Shown here: piece by piece, positions 62,937-64,000 of the stretch | Layout: each line of letters begins with the position of its first letter | How positions within the stretch are numbered: the stretch's first letter is position 1 | Assembly: GCF_003854935.1 (NCBI RefSeq) | Contig: NZ_CP033971.1 | Span: forward strand, 124,001 to 188,000 | Direction of reading: 5' to 3' | DNA length: 64,000 bases | From: Cupriavidus pauculus | Lineage (GTDB): Bacteria > Pseudomonadota > Gammaproteobacteria > Burkholderiales > Burkholderiaceae | The notes under the pieces: generated by a model | Database searches by the model: none | Told to the model about the DNA's origin: nothing | Seen by the model: the letters and a program-made list of their open reading frames with translations, nothing else | Made by a program: the position numbers and the translations under genes

Positions 62937-63332
62937 TCACGCCATAACCGCCGCTACCCGAAACACATTCCTTTCCGGATCTGCGAGCACGGTCTGCCAT
63001 TGCCCGTAGTACGTCTCGAACGGTGCCTTGACGATGGTGCCGCCGAGGCTCCCTATCAGGTCCGCTACCGCATCGACGCGTGACGGCGTTTCCACCATGA
63101 ACGTGGCGTAGGCGATGGTCGGTGCGGTTACACCTTCGATCGGTTGCCGCGATGTGAGCCCCAGCAACTCATACGCGGGCTTTGCATTGAAACCGAACTG
63201 GAAGTCCGCGGTTTCGAGCGCGCAATAGATCGCAGAGCGACTCGACGCGGCTTCGGGCAAATCGAGTACGTGTTGATAGAACGCGAGTTGTGCGTCGATG
63301 TCGCGGCATAGCAGGTTGAACCAGAGCTTCAT
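62937..63332 (-). CDS. VOC-superfamily (glyoxalase-like) protein
   Basis: A 131-residue single VOC module pair: LWFNLLCRDIDAQLAFYQHV at the start, AYATFMVETPSRVDAVADLI in the middle, and a final DPERNVFRVAAVMA. A glutamate or histidine metal set is incomplete (the usual Glu of the last strand is Asn in ERNVFRV), so it could be a binding protein and not an enzyme. Its start overlaps the end of the oxygenase gene by 4 bases, so both are cotranslated. Confidence 0.88.
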   Translation of the reverse strand: MKLWFNLLCRDIDAQLAFYQHVLDLPEAASSRSAIYCALETADFQFGFNAKPAYELLGLTSRQPIEGVTAPTIAYATFMVETPSRVDAVADLIGSLGGTIVKAPFETYYGQWQTVLADPERNVFRVAAVMA

Positions 63333-64000
63333 AAGACGGCCTCCGGCACGTAGGTCTTGCGGTACATCTCCGTCAGATGCTCACCCGCTGTGCACGGCGC
63401 AAAGCGCGGTGTCTCGCCATCGGCCACAGTGCCTGGCACCGGTTCGATCCGCACGAGGTAGTCGGGCTCGTAGAAGAACGGAATCGAGTAGCGTGGCAAG
63501 CCGTTCGAATGCACATTGCGCACGCGATGCGGATTCGAGTGATAGTGGCCGTTGGTCCAGCGCGGCACCATGTCGCCGAGGTTCACTACGAAGCAATCCG
63601 TCATCGGCGTAGCGGCCACCCATTCGCCGTCCGGCATCTGTACTTCGAGTCCACCGTGCTGGTCTTGCGCGAGGATGGTCACGGCACCCCAGTCGGTATG
63701 CGCACCAGCGCCGAACGTTCTCTCATCGGCATCGGCGGGATGCGCCGGATAGCGGATCATGCGCAGCGTCACCATCGGACTGTTGCTCGTGTGATCGAAG
63801 TAGTTTTCAGGCAGGTCCAGCGACAGAGCCATCAACTGCATGAGCCGGCGCGCGAGCGTCAGCATCGCGTCGATATACGTCTGACATTGCGCGGGCGCCT
63901 GCGGCAGTTCAGACGGCCACTGGTTGTGACCATAGGTCTGGTAGCCCGCCATCACATAGGGATGGTCATCGGGGTACGCCATGCCGCAATAGAAACTCTC
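63329..64000 (-). CDS. 2-oxoglutarate/Fe(II)-dependent oxygenase (isopenicillin N synthase-like), 5' end outside window
   Basis: The minus frame is open through the right edge (upstream of the internal Met at 63982 it reads ESFYCG), so the start is missing. The visible 223 codons contain the double-stranded beta-helix core: iron ligands His and Asp in GAHTDWGAVTILAQDQ, His in SNPHRVRNVH and the 2-oxoglutarate-binding Arg-x-Ser in PRYSIPFFYEPD. The preceding DGEWVAATPMTDCFVVNLGD is typical of the IPNS/ACC oxidase-like group. These enzymes hydroxylate or desaturate small molecules. Confidence 0.9.
   Translation of the reverse strand, partial: ESFYCGMAYPDDHPYVMAGYQTYGHNQWPSELPQAPAQCQTYIDAMLTLARRLMQLMALSLDLPENYFDHTSNSPMVTLRMIRYPAHPADADERTFGAGAHTDWGAVTILAQDQHGGLEVQMPDGEWVAATPMTDCFVVNLGDMVPRWTNGHYHSNPHRVRNVHSNGLPRYSIPFFYEPDYLVRIEPVPGTVADGETPRFAPCTAGEHLTEMYRKTYVPEAVL

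Noticed and set aside
1-64000. tRNA, rRNA or riboswitch genes
   Set aside because: I looked in the gene-free stretches for cloverleaf or conserved RNA elements and saw none; a covariance-model search would be decisive.

Overview
The window reads as a chromosomal or megaplasmid segment of a high-GC betaproteobacterium, most likely a Cupriavidus/Ralstonia-type member of the Burkholderiaceae. The inference rests on family content: four Bug-type (TctC-like) periplasmic receptors, a 16-strand-type porin, many LysR, IclR, AraC/GlxA and MocR regulators, a VanB-like reductase, a PnbA/PnbB pair and a tyrosine recombinase with a long N-terminal extension. No rRNA, tRNA, CRISPR array or replication gene was recognised. 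Almost everything is catabolic or regulatory accessory content.

Layout. 1-3.7 kb: partial HD-domain gene divergent from a MocR regulator, a periplasmic cupin, an AhpD-like protein and a cold-shock protein with a clear terminator. 4.1-9.1 kb: Bug receptor plus N-acyl-D-amino-acid deacylase, and a LysR gene divergent from an amidase. 9.6-13.1 kb: p-nitrobenzoate module (PnbB lyase, PnbA nitroreductase, exported metallo-hydrolase, divergent LysR). 13.4-17.7 kb: GlxA-type regulator divergent from a Bug receptor and a second leuCD-type dehydratase pair. 18.1-21.9 kb: an 8-bp tandem repeat, a ClpP-like/LprI-like exported protein, a small basic exported protein and an MltF-like lytic transglycosylase. 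22.5-27.5 kb: LysR, SDR, MFS and a split transketolase. 28.3-33.0 kb: GntP permease with patatin-like phospholipase, and an SDR divergent from an AraC regulator. 33.0-39.2 kb: island-like stretch with AT-rich spacers, a DUF4145-type protein, PadR overlapping a degenerate sugar-transferase fusion, an integrase remnant, a complete integrase and a 15-bp direct repeat.

39.2-59.9 kb is the most interesting part. Twelve minus-strand genes run from 56.2 to 44.2 kb with tiny gaps or overlaps and end at a terminator. They encode a small HTH-like protein, Rieske oxygenase, SDR, cupin, IclR regulator, second SDR, ThDP enzyme, aspartate-dehydrogenase-like enzyme, aldehyde dehydrogenase, extradiol-type dioxygenase, VanB-like reductase and an aromatic-acid MFS carrier. 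Beside it lie an alpha/beta hydrolase and a divergent porin-Bug pair. Downstream lie a second, closely similar IclR gene, another Bug receptor and a two-subunit molybdenum hydroxylase. An 18-bp palindrome of the form TGTTYYAY..ATGAAAYA sits before all four transcription units, so I infer one IclR-controlled regulon: uptake (porin, Bug, MFS), ring hydroxylation or demethylation (Rieske plus reductase, possibly the Mo hydroxylase), ring cleavage, semialdehyde oxidation, then keto-acid and amino/imino-acid steps. I do not recognise the substrate.

60.4-64.0 kb: 5'-truncated AraC gene, GlxA-type regulator divergent from a complete HD-domain gene (paralogue of the one at the left edge), a receiver-domain remnant, a VOC protein and a partial 2-oxoglutarate/Fe(II) oxygenase running off the right edge.
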